Shown: positions 1 through 5,841, counted from the stretch's first letter. The stretch is DNA of 16,928 bases from RGIG1995 sp045645205 (GCA_045645205.1 JAZRIJ010000021.1:1-16928), one strand, 5' to 3'. Notes: generated by a model not told the origin, from the letters alone. Numbers and translations: made by a program.

Positions 1-1
1 T

Positions 2-2563
2 AATTCAACACATGAAGCAACTACCAATTTGACCATTACGAATGGAACATTTAAGCAAGGTGTTTACGGCGGTTCCGACGCAAGTAGAACAGGAGCTGTA
101 CATAGCGGAAACACAACCGTCACATTAGCGGGTCAAGCCAAACCAAATCTTATTACATTGAGCGGTAAGTTGTTTGGAGGCTCCAATTTGGCGACTGCGG
201 GTACAAAACACAGTGGTGCGACAAAAGTTTATTTAAAAGATATAGCTACATCTTCTATTTCTTGGACTACATTTGCATCCTATAAGAATTTAAGCATTAC
301 TTCTTCCAACCCAATATATGGTGGATCTTATATTAACGCATCAAATGCCGAACATTCAGGAGATTCTGTTGTAGAATTTAGACGGTGTGCCTTAACAACA
401 GATGCATGTAAGTGGTATGGAGGCTCAGATATTGATAATCAAACCGGAGTGCATGTTGGAACTTCTAAGGTGATTATCAATGGTAACAATGGACTTGTTG
501 AGGATGTTGAGACAGAAGATACAAATGGATTTATCTATATATACAATCAAGTAATTTTTGGTGGTTCCGATATTGGTGGTACTACTTCTAAACAGACGGG
601 AAAATCCTCTGTTGAATTGATTGGACCTAAAGATGAAACAAGTGAGCATGCACATCGCTTTAATATAACATATAATAAGGAAAATCTCAGAGGTATTTAT
701 GGTGGAGATAACGTTGCTGCATCAGTTACAATGCCTCAGCAACATGATTCTGAAGTAATAATTAAAAATAATATTCGCGACTATAATAATACTGCTACTA
801 ACAATGTGTATGGCGGAGGGGTTTACAGAGCATTTTTGTTTATATATGATAATACCACTGTTATACCAAATACAAGAGTAGTTATTGAAGGAACGGTAGA
901 GGCGGATATTTACGGTGGTTTCCGTACAAATGTAACATCAGGCTCAGGTACATATAAGAACAATTCCGCTGTGATATTGAAGAGCGGAGCTAGTGTTACT
1001 AAGAATATTAACCTCGGCGTATTCAGCTATAAAGAGCCGTATACCTCTATTACTCAAGAGGGTGATCTTTTGCTTGAAGTAAATGCAACAGATGTAACAA
1101 GCGCTCTTGCTAATGTAAAATTGAGTAATGTTGCAGTTATACATAGCGGCGATAAATGCTTTAAGCTGGTTGGCGGCGAAGGTGAAGTAACTGTAAGTGA
1201 GTTTACAAATATTAACTTTGATATTCTCGACCTCTACAGATTTACAGGCAATGCGGATAGTGTTAATACAATTGTAAATACAGTAGGCGCACCAACTGTA
1301 TATTATCCTTTCGTTGAGGGAGCTACAATTGGTTTGACTGGTGTAGCAACTGACGGAACAACAGAGCTTGTTCCCGGAGATGAGCTTGCAGATCGTATTC
1401 CTGATACATTTAAAATCGACGAATATTCATATACATACGCAAATTTGATAGCATTTGACGCTCTTTCAGAAAATGATAATGCATTTGTAATTTATGATGC
1501 TAATACTCAGGAAATTTTGACAAAATTGCCAACACATACAAAGGGTGTTATTCTTGGTGTAGGTGATTTGAGAACAGCAGAAATTTCATTCAAGAATAAA
1601 TTTAGAATTACTGCAGCAACTCTTCAGTTTGGAAGTAATTTAGGATTTTCAATTAAAATAAATGCTACTGATCTTGAAGATTTAGGTTATACAGATTTCT
1701 CAATTGTTGCAACACTTAATGGTGTAGAGACATCATTGGTAAGTGATTTTGAAAAAGATTCTAAGGGCAGATATGAGTGGATTTTTAATGATATTCCTGC
1801 TTACTTAATGGCTCACGATATTACATTTAGACTTCAGGCAAAAAACGGAAATGAAGAATGTTATAATGATACTATCTATGGTGTTTATGTATATTGTAGA
1901 AATCAGTGGGCAAAAGAAACAATATCAGACGAGTTCCGTACAGCAATCGTTGATATGCTTTTATACGGTAACGCAACTCAGGTATATGCTTCACAACAAT
2001 TTGGTGTTGATTACACAACGCTACTTGCAACTGATGCTGCTGGTTTATCTGCAGATGATATAGCAAAGTACGGAACAAGTGATCTTCGTGAATTAGTAAG
2101 TTCAACAGACAAGAATTATGAAAAAATTGATGAAACTAATATAAAAGCAAGTTTTGCAGCTGTAAACTTGAGATTTAATTCTGCAGTTGAAGTAGTATTT
2201 AGATTTATACCCAATAGTACTGTTGATGTAAGCAAACTAAAAATAAAAGTGCAAAATATTGACTCCGATCCAATATCAGAATGGACATTTAACTTTGCAG
2301 ATTTTACTGATGCAGGATATGATAATGATGGTAATTGGAAAGGTTATACAGTAATACTTAACGGACTTAATGCTGACGAAATGTCCGATGTGATTTTAGC
2401 TACTGTATGGGAAGATGATACTTTGATAAGTAATACTTTAAGTTATAGTATTGAATCATATGCTGAGAGTAAACAAAATAACGCTAATTCAGCTCTTGCA
2501 AGTTTGGTTCAAACAATGATTAAATATGGAGACTCAATTGTAGAGTACGTAAAAACAAAATAA
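2..2563 (+). CDS. Large repeat-containing surface-type protein, 5' end outside the window
   Basis: The frame is open to the left edge (codons from position 2 read NSTHEATTN), so the start lies outside the window; the TTG at 29 is an internal codon. Residues are numbered here from that TTG. Residues 12-320 hold eight repeats centred on an aromatic-Gly-Gly motif: YGGS 13, FGGS 49, YGGS 97, YGGS 130, FGGS 177, YGGD 224, YGGG 261 and YGGF 295. The first repeats are followed by HSG and then a short beta-like stretch (VTL, VYL, VEF), a periodicity that suggests a beta-solenoid. Residues about 527-653 and 705-840 look like two copies of one domain, each ending in a helix with (L/K)YG(N/D)(A/S). No LPXTG motif or membrane anchor is present at the C terminus. 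Extracellular location is inferred from repeat style; any signal peptide lies outside the window. The ligand or role is unknown. Confidence 0.85.
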   Translation, partial: NSTHEATTNLTITNGTFKQGVYGGSDASRTGAVHSGNTTVTLAGQAKPNLITLSGKLFGGSNLATAGTKHSGATKVYLKDIATSSISWTTFASYKNLSITSSNPIYGGSYINASNAEHSGDSVVEFRRCALTTDACKWYGGSDIDNQTGVHVGTSKVIINGNNGLVEDVETEDTNGFIYIYNQVIFGGSDIGGTTSKQTGKSSVELIGPKDETSEHAHRFNITYNKENLRGIYGGDNVAASVTMPQQHDSEVIIKNNIRDYNNTATNNVYGGGVYRAFLFIYDNTTVIPNTRVVIEGTVEADIYGGFRTNVTSGSGTYKNNSAVILKSGASVTKNINLGVFSYKEPYTSITQEGDLLLEVNATDVTSALANVKLSNVAVIHSGDKCFKLVGGEGEVTVSEFTNINFDILDLYRFTGNADSVNTIVNTVGAPTVYYPFVEGATIGLTGVATDGTTELVPGDELADRIPDTFKIDEYSYTYANLIAFDALSENDNAFVIYDANTQEILTKLPTHTKGVILGVGDLRTAEISFKNKFRITAATLQFGSNLGFSIKINATDLEDLGYTDFSIVATLNGVETSLVSDFEKDSKGRYEWIFNDIPAYLMAHDITFRLQAKNGNEECYNDTIYGVYVYCRNQWAKETISDEFRTAIVDMLLYGNATQVYASQQFGVDYTTLLATDAAGLSADDIAKYGTSDLRELVSSTDKNYEKIDETNIKASFAAVNLRFNSAVEVVFRFIPNSTVDVSKLKIKVQNIDSDPISEWTFNFADFTDAGYDNDGNWKGYTVILNGLNADEMSDVILATVWEDDTLISNTLSYSIESYAESKQNNANSALASLVQTMIKYGDSIVEYVKTK

Positions 2564-2587
2564 TTATATAAAGGGAGGTGAAAGATA

Positions 2588-2719
2588 ATGAAAAAGGAAT
2601 TGTTTTTTTCACCAAGTGTTGAAGTATTCAAATTTTTAGAAGAAGACCGCATTATTACAGCAACAGCACCTGGAACTGGCGGAAATCAGCCACCTGAAGG
2701 AGAAGAAGATGCGCTCTAA
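2588..2719 (+). CDS. 43-residue small protein of unknown function
   Basis: A 43-codon frame begins at ATG 2588, eight bases after a near-perfect Shine-Dalgarno (AAGGGAGGTG, 2571-2580). It starts 24 nt after the large surface protein stops. The product begins MKKELFFSPSVEVFKFLEED, then RIITATAPGTGG, and ends in a Pro/Glu-rich acidic tail (QPPEGEEDAL). It has no hydrophobic segment, no Cys, and no signal peptide. From memory, short Clostridia proteins of the form 'MKK..SP.VEV..F..ED.I.TA' are common and uncharacterised. A RiPP precursor is conceivable because of the leader-like N terminus and Gly-rich centre, but no radical SAM enzyme, cyclodehydratase or peptidase-transporter is in the window. 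Translation looks real from the ribosome binding site and the terminator that follows; function is unknown. Confidence 0.75.
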   Translation: MKKELFFSPSVEVFKFLEEDRIITATAPGTGGNQPPEGEEDAL

Positions 2720-2793
2720 TATTAAGTAATATTTGTAACTTGTTGTATTGCGAGTATATATTACAAAATGAGATCAAACCAACACAAAAGCAC

Positions 2794-2831
2794 ACCCCGA
2801 GAGATGTAACAATCTCCCGGGGTTGTTTTTT
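2794..2831 (+). terminator. Rho-independent terminator after the surface-protein/small-peptide unit
   Basis: An 11-bp GC-rich stem with one mismatch (CCCCGAGAGAT, 2795-2805, against ATCTCCCGGGG, 2812-2822) is followed by TTG and a run of six T at 2826-2831. It lies 75 nt after the 43-residue gene stops, on the correct strand to end that transcript. Confidence 0.85.
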
Positions 2832-2857
2832 GCTGTTTATATTTGTGCATAGAGGTT

Positions 2858-2905
2858 ATGAGATCCTTCGACTTCAATGGCTAAAGCCATTTTCGCTCAG
2901 GATGA
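2858..2905 (-). repeat. Palindromic intergenic repeat, copy 1 (reverse orientation)
   Basis: This copy reads, relative to copies 2 and 3, in reverse: ATGAGATCCTTCGACTTC at 2858-2875, a central palindrome AATGGCTAAAGCCATT at 2876-2891, then CGCTCAGGATGAC at 2893-2905. The flanks match copies 2 and 3 closely, whereas the central stem sequence is different but still self-complementary. The ATCCT/AGGAT parts of the two flanks can also pair, so the unit can fold as an interrupted hairpin or cruciform. Similar CATCCTGAGCG...GAAGGAT elements recur in many bacterial genomes as far as I recall; no function is known to me. Confidence 0.8.
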
Positions 2906-2958
2906 CGGATGGTAGAGTTTGTGCGTAGAAAGAGTAAAGAAAGTAAATATCAGTTCCG

Positions 2959-3003
2959 GTCATCCTGAGCGGAGAGGGCAACGCCGAAGTCGAAGGATCT
3001 CAT
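2959..3003 (+). repeat. Palindromic intergenic repeat, copy 2
   Basis: GTCATCCTGAGCG (2959-2971) and GAAGTCGAAGGATCTCAT (2986-3003) are the exact reverse complements of the flanks of copy 1. The core is shorter and has only a GGC-AAC-GCC mini-stem (2977-2985). Copies 1 and 2 together make a 146-bp inverted pair with a 53-bp centre (2906-2958). Confidence 0.8.
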
Positions 3004-3013
3004 AAAGTATAGG

Positions 3014-3058
3014 AAAAGGACTGTTTTTCTATTGACAGTATAGAAAAGCAGTCCTTTT
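3014..3058 (-). terminator. Long hairpin terminator of the GNAT/small-protein operon
   Basis: A 19-bp stem with one G-T wobble pairs AAAAGGACTGTTTTTCTAT (3014-3032) with 3040-3058 around a 7-nt loop (TGACAGT). On the minus strand it starts 23 nt after the GNAT stop codon and ends in a T run, as expected for an intrinsic terminator. The plus-strand unit already ends at 2831, so the minus-strand operon is the likelier client, although the A/T arms would let it work both ways. Confidence 0.8.
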
Positions 3059-3081
3059 ATATGTTAGTTTTTGAAGAAATG

Positions 3082-3639
3082 TTAAATTACATAAAACATA
3101 GGAATACAGCCCTCTACAAACGGCTTTTCATCCCTATTCATATAATCGGAAAATTCAACAAAGTCGCATCTTTTGTAAAAGTTTTTTGCTTTTGGTACAG
3201 AATACAGACAAATATGAGTTGCACCAACCACCGAAGCTGCAATCTTTTTTATGTGTTCAATCATATACAAAAACAAAGCATTACTAAGCGTATCGTAACG
3301 TCCCGAATTTTCATCCAACGGTAGATTTCTATATCTTTCATCTACCGCAAAGAAATCAATTTCTATTGATGGAATAGTGCTATCGTAAGGATTTTCTTCT
3401 TTATCCAATTCAGTAATTGAAATTCCTGTACAACAAATTGAGCAAAATCCAACTACTGTTTTGTTCTCATCATCAATAAAAAGATATGTAACATCCTTTT
3501 TTGAACTCATACTCTGATAGCGTGCGAAATTTCTTATTGTTGAATTTTCACATTCAAAGTTTTCAAGAATTTGAGAATCATTTTTATCAACTTTTCTGAA
3601 AGATATTGAATAGTCGAGTCCGTATTTATGTTTTATCAT
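3082..3639 (-). CDS. GNAT-fold N-acetyltransferase, possible toxin of a TacT-like pair
   Basis: The 185-residue product looks like a GNAT acetyltransferase, a family transferring acetyl groups from acetyl-CoA to amines. Visible features are a substrate-side region with FECEN near residue 28, TYLFIDDENKTVVGFCSI (51-68) as the central strands, IEIDFFAVDERYR (92-104) as the strand leading to the CoA loop, and a late YSVPKAKNFYKRCDFVEF (146-163) that fits the usual 'A..FY...GF' motif. The C terminus GCIPMFYVI is typical of small Bacillota acetyltransferases. The canonical R/Q-x-x-G-x-G/A loop is not obvious; an insertion, NLPLDENSGRYDTLSNALF, sits there instead. Its ATG lies inside the preceding small gene, overlapping by 14 nt, which suggests translational coupling. 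In TacT-type systems such enzymes acetylate aminoacyl-tRNA; applying that here is inference. A non-toxin acetyltransferase is the main alternative. Confidence 0.8.
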   Translation of the reverse strand: MIKHKYGLDYSISFRKVDKNDSQILENFECENSTIRNFARYQSMSSKKDVTYLFIDDENKTVVGFCSICCTGISITELDKEENPYDSTIPSIEIDFFAVDERYRNLPLDENSGRYDTLSNALFLYMIEHIKKIAASVVGATHICLYSVPKAKNFYKRCDFVEFSDYMNRDEKPFVEGCIPMFYVI

Positions 3640-3844
3640 TTAGGTCTGATTTACTTTCCACGGTAATTTTTTTAGAAATCTTTGAAACAGCAATTTCTGC
3701 TTTTTCTCGATTTTTTTTGTTTCCTTCAACACTTTTAAAAAGCTTGATTTGTTCTTTATCAACGGAAAACATCCTGTCACATTCAGCAGTCATAATAGCC
3801 ATTTTGTTTTTTACAGTCCTTTCTTTTTTTGGTTTATCTTTCAT
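3626..3844 (-). CDS. Small basic protein, possible antitoxin partner of the GNAT protein
   Basis: This 72-residue frame begins at 3844 and overlaps the GNAT gene by 14 nt. GGTGA, about 8 nt before the ATG, is a reasonable ribosome binding site, and a sigma-A-like promoter lies at 3919-3946. The product is Lys-rich (MKDKPKKERTVKNKMAIM...) with a middle stretch FSVDKEQIKLFKSVEG (residues about 26-41) and a helical, charged KKNREKAEIAVSKISKKI (43-60). I see no clear ribbon-helix-helix or HTH motif, so it is not the usual DUF1778-type partner of TacT toxins. Position, size and overlap fit an antitoxin; sequence alone does not prove it. A plus-strand antisense frame across the same DNA lacks comparable signals. 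Confidence 0.65.
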   Translation of the reverse strand: MKDKPKKERTVKNKMAIMTAECDRMFSVDKEQIKLFKSVEGNKKNREKAEIAVSKISKKITVESKSDLNDKT

Positions 3845-3867
3845 ACTGATTCACCGACCTTTCATAA

Positions 3868-3884
3868 TATTTTACCACAAAATA
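3868..3884. promoter_or_regulatory. Inverted repeat, candidate operator of the GNAT module
   Basis: TATTTT (3868-3873) and AAAATA (3879-3884) form a perfect 6-bp inverted repeat around ACCAC. It lies between the predicted promoter and the start codon of the 72-residue gene, where an autoregulating antitoxin would bind. AT-rich palindromes arise by chance, so the role is inferred. Confidence 0.35.
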
Positions 3885-3918
3885 CTACGAAAAGGTTGTC
3901 GATTCCCACTCATAACCC

Positions 3919-3946
3919 CTTATATTATATCATAAAAAAGTGTCAA
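3919..3946 (-). promoter_or_regulatory. Sigma-A-type promoter for the GNAT module
   Basis: On the minus strand a perfect -35 TTGACA (3941-3946) is followed after 16 nt by TATAAG (3919-3924) as the -10. The predicted transcript would start near 3912, about 68 nt before the ATG at 3844. Confidence 0.65.
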
Positions 3947-3985
3947 ATTCAAGTGTAATATTGATTTTTTTGTCATTATGTCCCA

Positions 3986-4033
3986 GTCATCCTGAGCGAA
4001 ATAGGCGAAGCCTATGAAGTCGAAGGAGCTCAT
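3986..4033 (+). repeat. Palindromic intergenic repeat, copy 3
   Basis: GTCATCCTGAGCG (3986-3998) and GAAGTCGAAGGAGCTCAT (4016-4033) flank a perfect palindromic core ATAGGC-GAA-GCCTAT (4001-4015). The right flank differs from copy 2 by one base (GGAGCT instead of GGATCT). The core stem sequence differs from that of copy 1 while remaining fully self-complementary. Confidence 0.8.
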
Positions 4034-4064
4034 AAAAGGTTGTAAAAAACATAATGGGATTTTT

Positions 4065-4124
4065 CGACTCGCCATAAAGTTTGGCGGAAAACGTTAGTGT
4101 GTGTTGGCTCGCTCAAAATGACGG
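4065..4124 (-). repeat. Degenerate palindromic repeat, copy 4 (reverse orientation)
   Basis: CGACT (4065-4069) leads into a CGCCA/TGGCG stem (4070-4074 and 4082-4086). After extra sequence comes CGCTCAAAATGACGG (4110-4124), a two-base variant of the CGCTCAGGATGACGG end of copy 1. It reads as a decayed or enlarged copy in the orientation of copy 1. Confidence 0.5.
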
Positions 4125-4134
4125 AGATGTACTC

Positions 4135-4150
4135 GTCATCCTGAGCGGAG
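4135..4150 (+). repeat. Half copy of the palindromic repeat, copy 5
   Basis: GTCATCCTGAGCGGAG matches the first 16 bases of copy 2 exactly, and the rest of the unit is missing. With copy 4 it forms a shortened head-to-head pair resembling copies 1 and 2. Confidence 0.6.
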
Positions 4151-4207
4151 ACATTTTTGCGCCATTTGAGCTTATGATTTTTTTAGTTTTAAATACATAA
4201 TAAATTT

Positions 4208-4249
4208 CCCCCGTATTCCCTTTTTTTACGCTCAAGGATAATACGGGGG
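4208..4249 (-). terminator. GC-rich hairpin, probable end of the spoVM transcript
   Basis: A perfect 10-bp stem pairs CCCCCGTATT (4208-4217) with AATACGGGGG (4240-4249) around a 22-nt loop containing a T7 run. It lies 29 nt beyond the spoVM stop on the minus strand. The sequence after the stem on that strand (AAATTTATTATG) is AT-rich but lacks an unbroken T run, so termination is likely but not certain. Confidence 0.6.
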
Positions 4250-4278
4250 CATAAATTATCTTATTTATATTCTTTTTG

Positions 4279-4356
4279 TTACTGCTTTTTGACCTTAAAC
4301 AGTCTTCGTAGCAGCGGAGCCAGCATCTTCGGCGATCTTATAACCACAATTCTCAT
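4279..4356 (-). CDS. spoVM: Stage V sporulation protein M (SpoVM), 25 residues
   Basis: The peptide begins MRIVVIRSPKMLAPLLRRLF and ends KVKKQ. It aligns without gaps over most of its length to Bacillus subtilis SpoVM as I recall it (MKFYTIKLPKFLGGIVRAML...). Shared are the Pro at position 9, the following Lys, Leu12, an Arg near 17, and a basic C terminus. SpoVM is an amphipathic helix that recognises the positively curved forespore outer membrane and anchors the SpoIVA coat basement layer; it also engages FtsH in Bacillus. Here GGGGGT lies about 7 nt before the ATG, and the gene starts 17 nt after the small membrane-protein gene upstream. Length matches the family (25 versus 26). Its presence is direct evidence of a spore-forming lineage. 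Confidence 0.85.
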   Translation of the reverse strand: MRIVVIRSPKMLAPLLRRLFKVKKQ

Positions 4357-4373
4357 AATATTACCCCCAGAAA

Positions 4374-4532
4374 TTATTTTTGCAATACGTACAACAGCCC
4401 GGCTGCTATTATAACTACCGCTTCAATTGCAGCCAAAAAGTATGTCGGAAGGAAAAATGCGAGTAGTATTCCGCATCCAAATGACAAAACGATCAACCCC
4501 AATGCCTTAAACAGTCCGTTTCGACATTGCAT
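4374..4532 (-). CDS. 52-residue two-helix membrane protein upstream of spoVM
   Basis: The product is MQCRNGLFKALGLIVLSFGC... followed by GILLAFFLPTYFLAAIEA and VVIIAAGLLYVLQK. Two hydrophobic helices (about 10-29 and 33-50) are separated by a short Leu-Pro turn, giving a hairpin in the membrane. A good ribosome binding site (GGGGAGA, near 4538-4545) lies about 6 nt before the ATG. Small Clostridia proteins with the 'GILLAFFLP' turn are known to me only as hypothetical. The tight link to spoVM (17 nt) suggests co-transcription and possibly a sporulation role; that is inference. Confidence 0.75.
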   Translation of the reverse strand: MQCRNGLFKALGLIVLSFGCGILLAFFLPTYFLAAIEAVVIIAAGLLYVLQK

Positions 4533-4566
4533 TCCGATCTCCCCTTTTTATAATATCTTTTACTAT

Positions 4567-4597
4567 AGTATATGTTTTTGCAAGTAAATTGTTATAA
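4567..4597 (-). promoter_or_regulatory. Possible sigma-E-like promoter of the spoVM unit
   Basis: On the minus strand TTATAAC (4591-4597) and CATATACT (4567-4574) are separated by 16 nt. They resemble the sporulation sigma-E -35 (ATA core) and -10 (CATACA-T) elements, and spoVM is sigma-E controlled in Bacillus. The match is imperfect and the spacer slightly long. The alternative is a weak sigma-A -10 at the same TATACT. Confidence 0.3.
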
Positions 4598-4638
4598 AAA
4601 ACTTTTAATTGACAAACAGCATTAGATAAAAGGATACA

Positions 4639-5220
4639 TTATTTAAAAAATCTGTGTATTCCGAAAAGTCTTCGAAATCTTTTTACGTAGGCTGTTACAA
4701 ACAGTGTTTGTGCCAAATCGAGCGTGAAGAAAATAACATTAACTAAAAGCGCTATATACAATCTTATACTGTCAATATCGGGGAACAGCAGTTTTTTTGC
4801 AAACACATAGTAAATTCCAATCACAACATTGAATACTGCAAATTTTGATATCCAGCTGAGGGCAAAGGGCAGTCTCTCCAAACGATTTTTTAATATAGGG
4901 TAAAAACCAAAAAACAATGCATAGATCAATACGACAGTCTTGTTTGGCAAAAGCAAAAACGCAAGTGTCGAGGTTGCAGTGTATACAAGAAGCGGCATAT
5001 ATCCGTTGACTTCGATCATACAAACTATGATTAAAAATGATGCCATTGCTGCCATGGTTATATCTATAACCTCGATAACCGAACCGAGAAACAGTATCAC
5101 AACGCCGAGAGCACATATTATAGCAGAAAATGACAGCTTCTGCGCCGGTGTAATACCTTGCTTGTGTCTGTGGATATTATATTTTGGTTTGTTTTTGTCG
5201 GGAGTGTTGTTATTGTTCAT
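4639..5220 (-). CDS. Six-helix membrane protein, resembling ECF-type substrate-binding subunits
   Basis: The 193-residue product has a hydrophilic, basic N terminus (about 1-26) and six likely membrane helices at about 30-50, 53-72, 74-92, 94-110, 121-141 and 153-177, ending in a basic tail (KRFRRLFGIHRFFK). The compact six-helix layout and the loop LLLPNKTVVLIYALFFGFYPILKN recall small S-component-like proteins of energy-coupling factor transporters, but I cannot assign a substrate or a named family. It starts 6 nt after the DnaJ-like gene stops, with only a weak ribosome binding site, so translation is probably coupled. It is the last gene of the operon starting at 7271. Confidence 0.75.
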   Translation of the reverse strand: MNNNNTPDKNKPKYNIHRHKQGITPAQKLSFSAIICALGVVILFLGSVIEVIDITMAAMASFLIIVCMIEVNGYMPLLVYTATSTLAFLLLPNKTVVLIYALFFGFYPILKNRLERLPFALSWISKFAVFNVVIGIYYVFAKKLLFPDIDSIRLYIALLVNVIFFTLDLAQTLFVTAYVKRFRRLFGIHRFFK

Positions 5221-5226
5221 ATTAAA

Positions 5227-5841
5227 TCAGCAGCACCGTATCAAATCTCCGCCCAAACATTCGCAACAACAGTCGGCGCACATAAGGGATGTACACACGT
5301 CGCACATTGAACAGCCTGTCCTGTCTGTATTTGAAGCTCTGTAGCCCCCGAATGAGTTTGCGGTCGTTTTAATTTTATTTAACGCATCTTGATATTCGTA
5401 ATTGTTCGGGTCCATATAGCAAGCCGCCTCGAAAAACTTCTGTGCGTCAAAGTACCAGCCTCTTTTTTCGAGTATACAGCCCTTAAGGAAGTTCCATTCG
5501 CCGTTTCTGGCGGTATTCGGAATATAATTCAGCATAGTTTCGGCTTCTGCAAATCTTCCTGTATTAATAAGCTCTCGAATTCTGATAAATTCGCCTGTAT
5601 AGGTTGTTTTTTTACTGTTCCCCGATGAACCTGAGTTTGAAAAATGGTTTTGGCTTCGTTCCTTTTGTATCTGGTCGTATGCCTCGTTTATTTCCTTCAT
5701 TTTTTCTTCAACAAGGTCAGAAAGAGGGTTATTTACATAATTGTCGGGATGGTATTTTCTTGCAAGTTCACGGTATGCCTTTTTAATCTCATCATCAGTG
5801 GCATTGCGTGATACGCCGAGTATCTTGTAAGGGTCGGTCAT
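5227..5841 (-). CDS. J-domain protein with TPR-like middle and Cys-rich tail
   Basis: Residues 4-62 are a J domain with the diagnostic HPD at 31-33 (YRELARKYHPDNY), which stimulates the ATPase of a DnaK/Hsp70 partner. A Ser/Gly/Asn linker follows (64-78). Residues about 83-158 look like two helical TPR-type units (LINTGRFAEAETMLNYIP and KRGWYFDAQKFFEAACYMDPNN). The C terminus (177-204) carries ten Cys in 28 residues, including CSMCDVCTSLMCADCCCEC and a final GGDLIRCC. That could bind metal or be lipid-modified. It lacks the Gly/Phe region, zinc-finger repeats and substrate domain of true DnaJ. The start overlaps the upstream stop in ATGA, and AAGGAG precedes it. Its client is unknown; the neighbours suggest a membrane-linked process. 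Confidence 0.85.
   Translation of the reverse strand: MTDPYKILGVSRNATDDEIKKAYRELARKYHPDNYVNNPLSDLVEEKMKEINEAYDQIQKERSQNHFSNSGSSGNSKKTTYTGEFIRIRELINTGRFAEAETMLNYIPNTARNGEWNFLKGCILEKRGWYFDAQKFFEAACYMDPNNYEYQDALNKIKTTANSFGGYRASNTDRTGCSMCDVCTSLMCADCCCECLGGDLIRCC

Larger units (their letters stand above)
2720..3081. other. Intergenic stretch with terminators and repeats, no gene
   Basis: These 362 bases lie between the 43-residue peptide gene and the 3' end of the convergent GNAT gene. They hold a plus-strand terminator (2794-2831), two inverted copies of the palindromic repeat (2858-2905 and 2959-3003) and a long hairpin terminating the minus-strand gene (3014-3058). I see no supported coding sequence; the frames present run through the repeats and hairpins. 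Confidence 0.8.
3960..4278. other. Intergenic stretch with degenerate repeats, no gene
   Basis: About 320 bases between the promoter of the GNAT module and the 3' end of spoVM. They contain repeat copies 3, 4 and 5 (3986-4150) and the GC-rich hairpin at 4208-4249. No reading frame here has a ribosome binding site or a recognisable product. Confidence 0.75.

Noticed and set aside
2588..2719. RiPP biosynthetic cluster around the 43-residue peptide
   Set aside because: No modifying enzyme, leader peptidase or exporter occurs within the window, so only a peptide of unknown function can be supported.
2726..2766. Inverted repeat TTTGTAA / TTACAAA after the 43-residue gene
   Set aside because: It is only 7 bp of AT-rich sequence with a 22-nt loop and is likely chance; a proper terminator follows at 2794.
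2740..2928. Plus-strand 62-codon frame through the terminator and first repeat copy
   Set aside because: It runs through a transcription terminator and a palindromic repeat and has no Shine-Dalgarno.
3606..3935. Hydrophobic 109-codon plus-strand frame opposite the small basic gene
   Set aside because: It has no ribosome binding site or promoter on its strand. The opposite-strand gene has a promoter, a Shine-Dalgarno and an overlap with the GNAT gene. The hydrophobicity follows from Lys-rich sense codons read in antisense.
2858..4150. Repeated palindromes as a CRISPR array
   Set aside because: Copies are in mixed orientation, unevenly spaced and variable in the middle, there are only five including fragments, and no cas genes are nearby.
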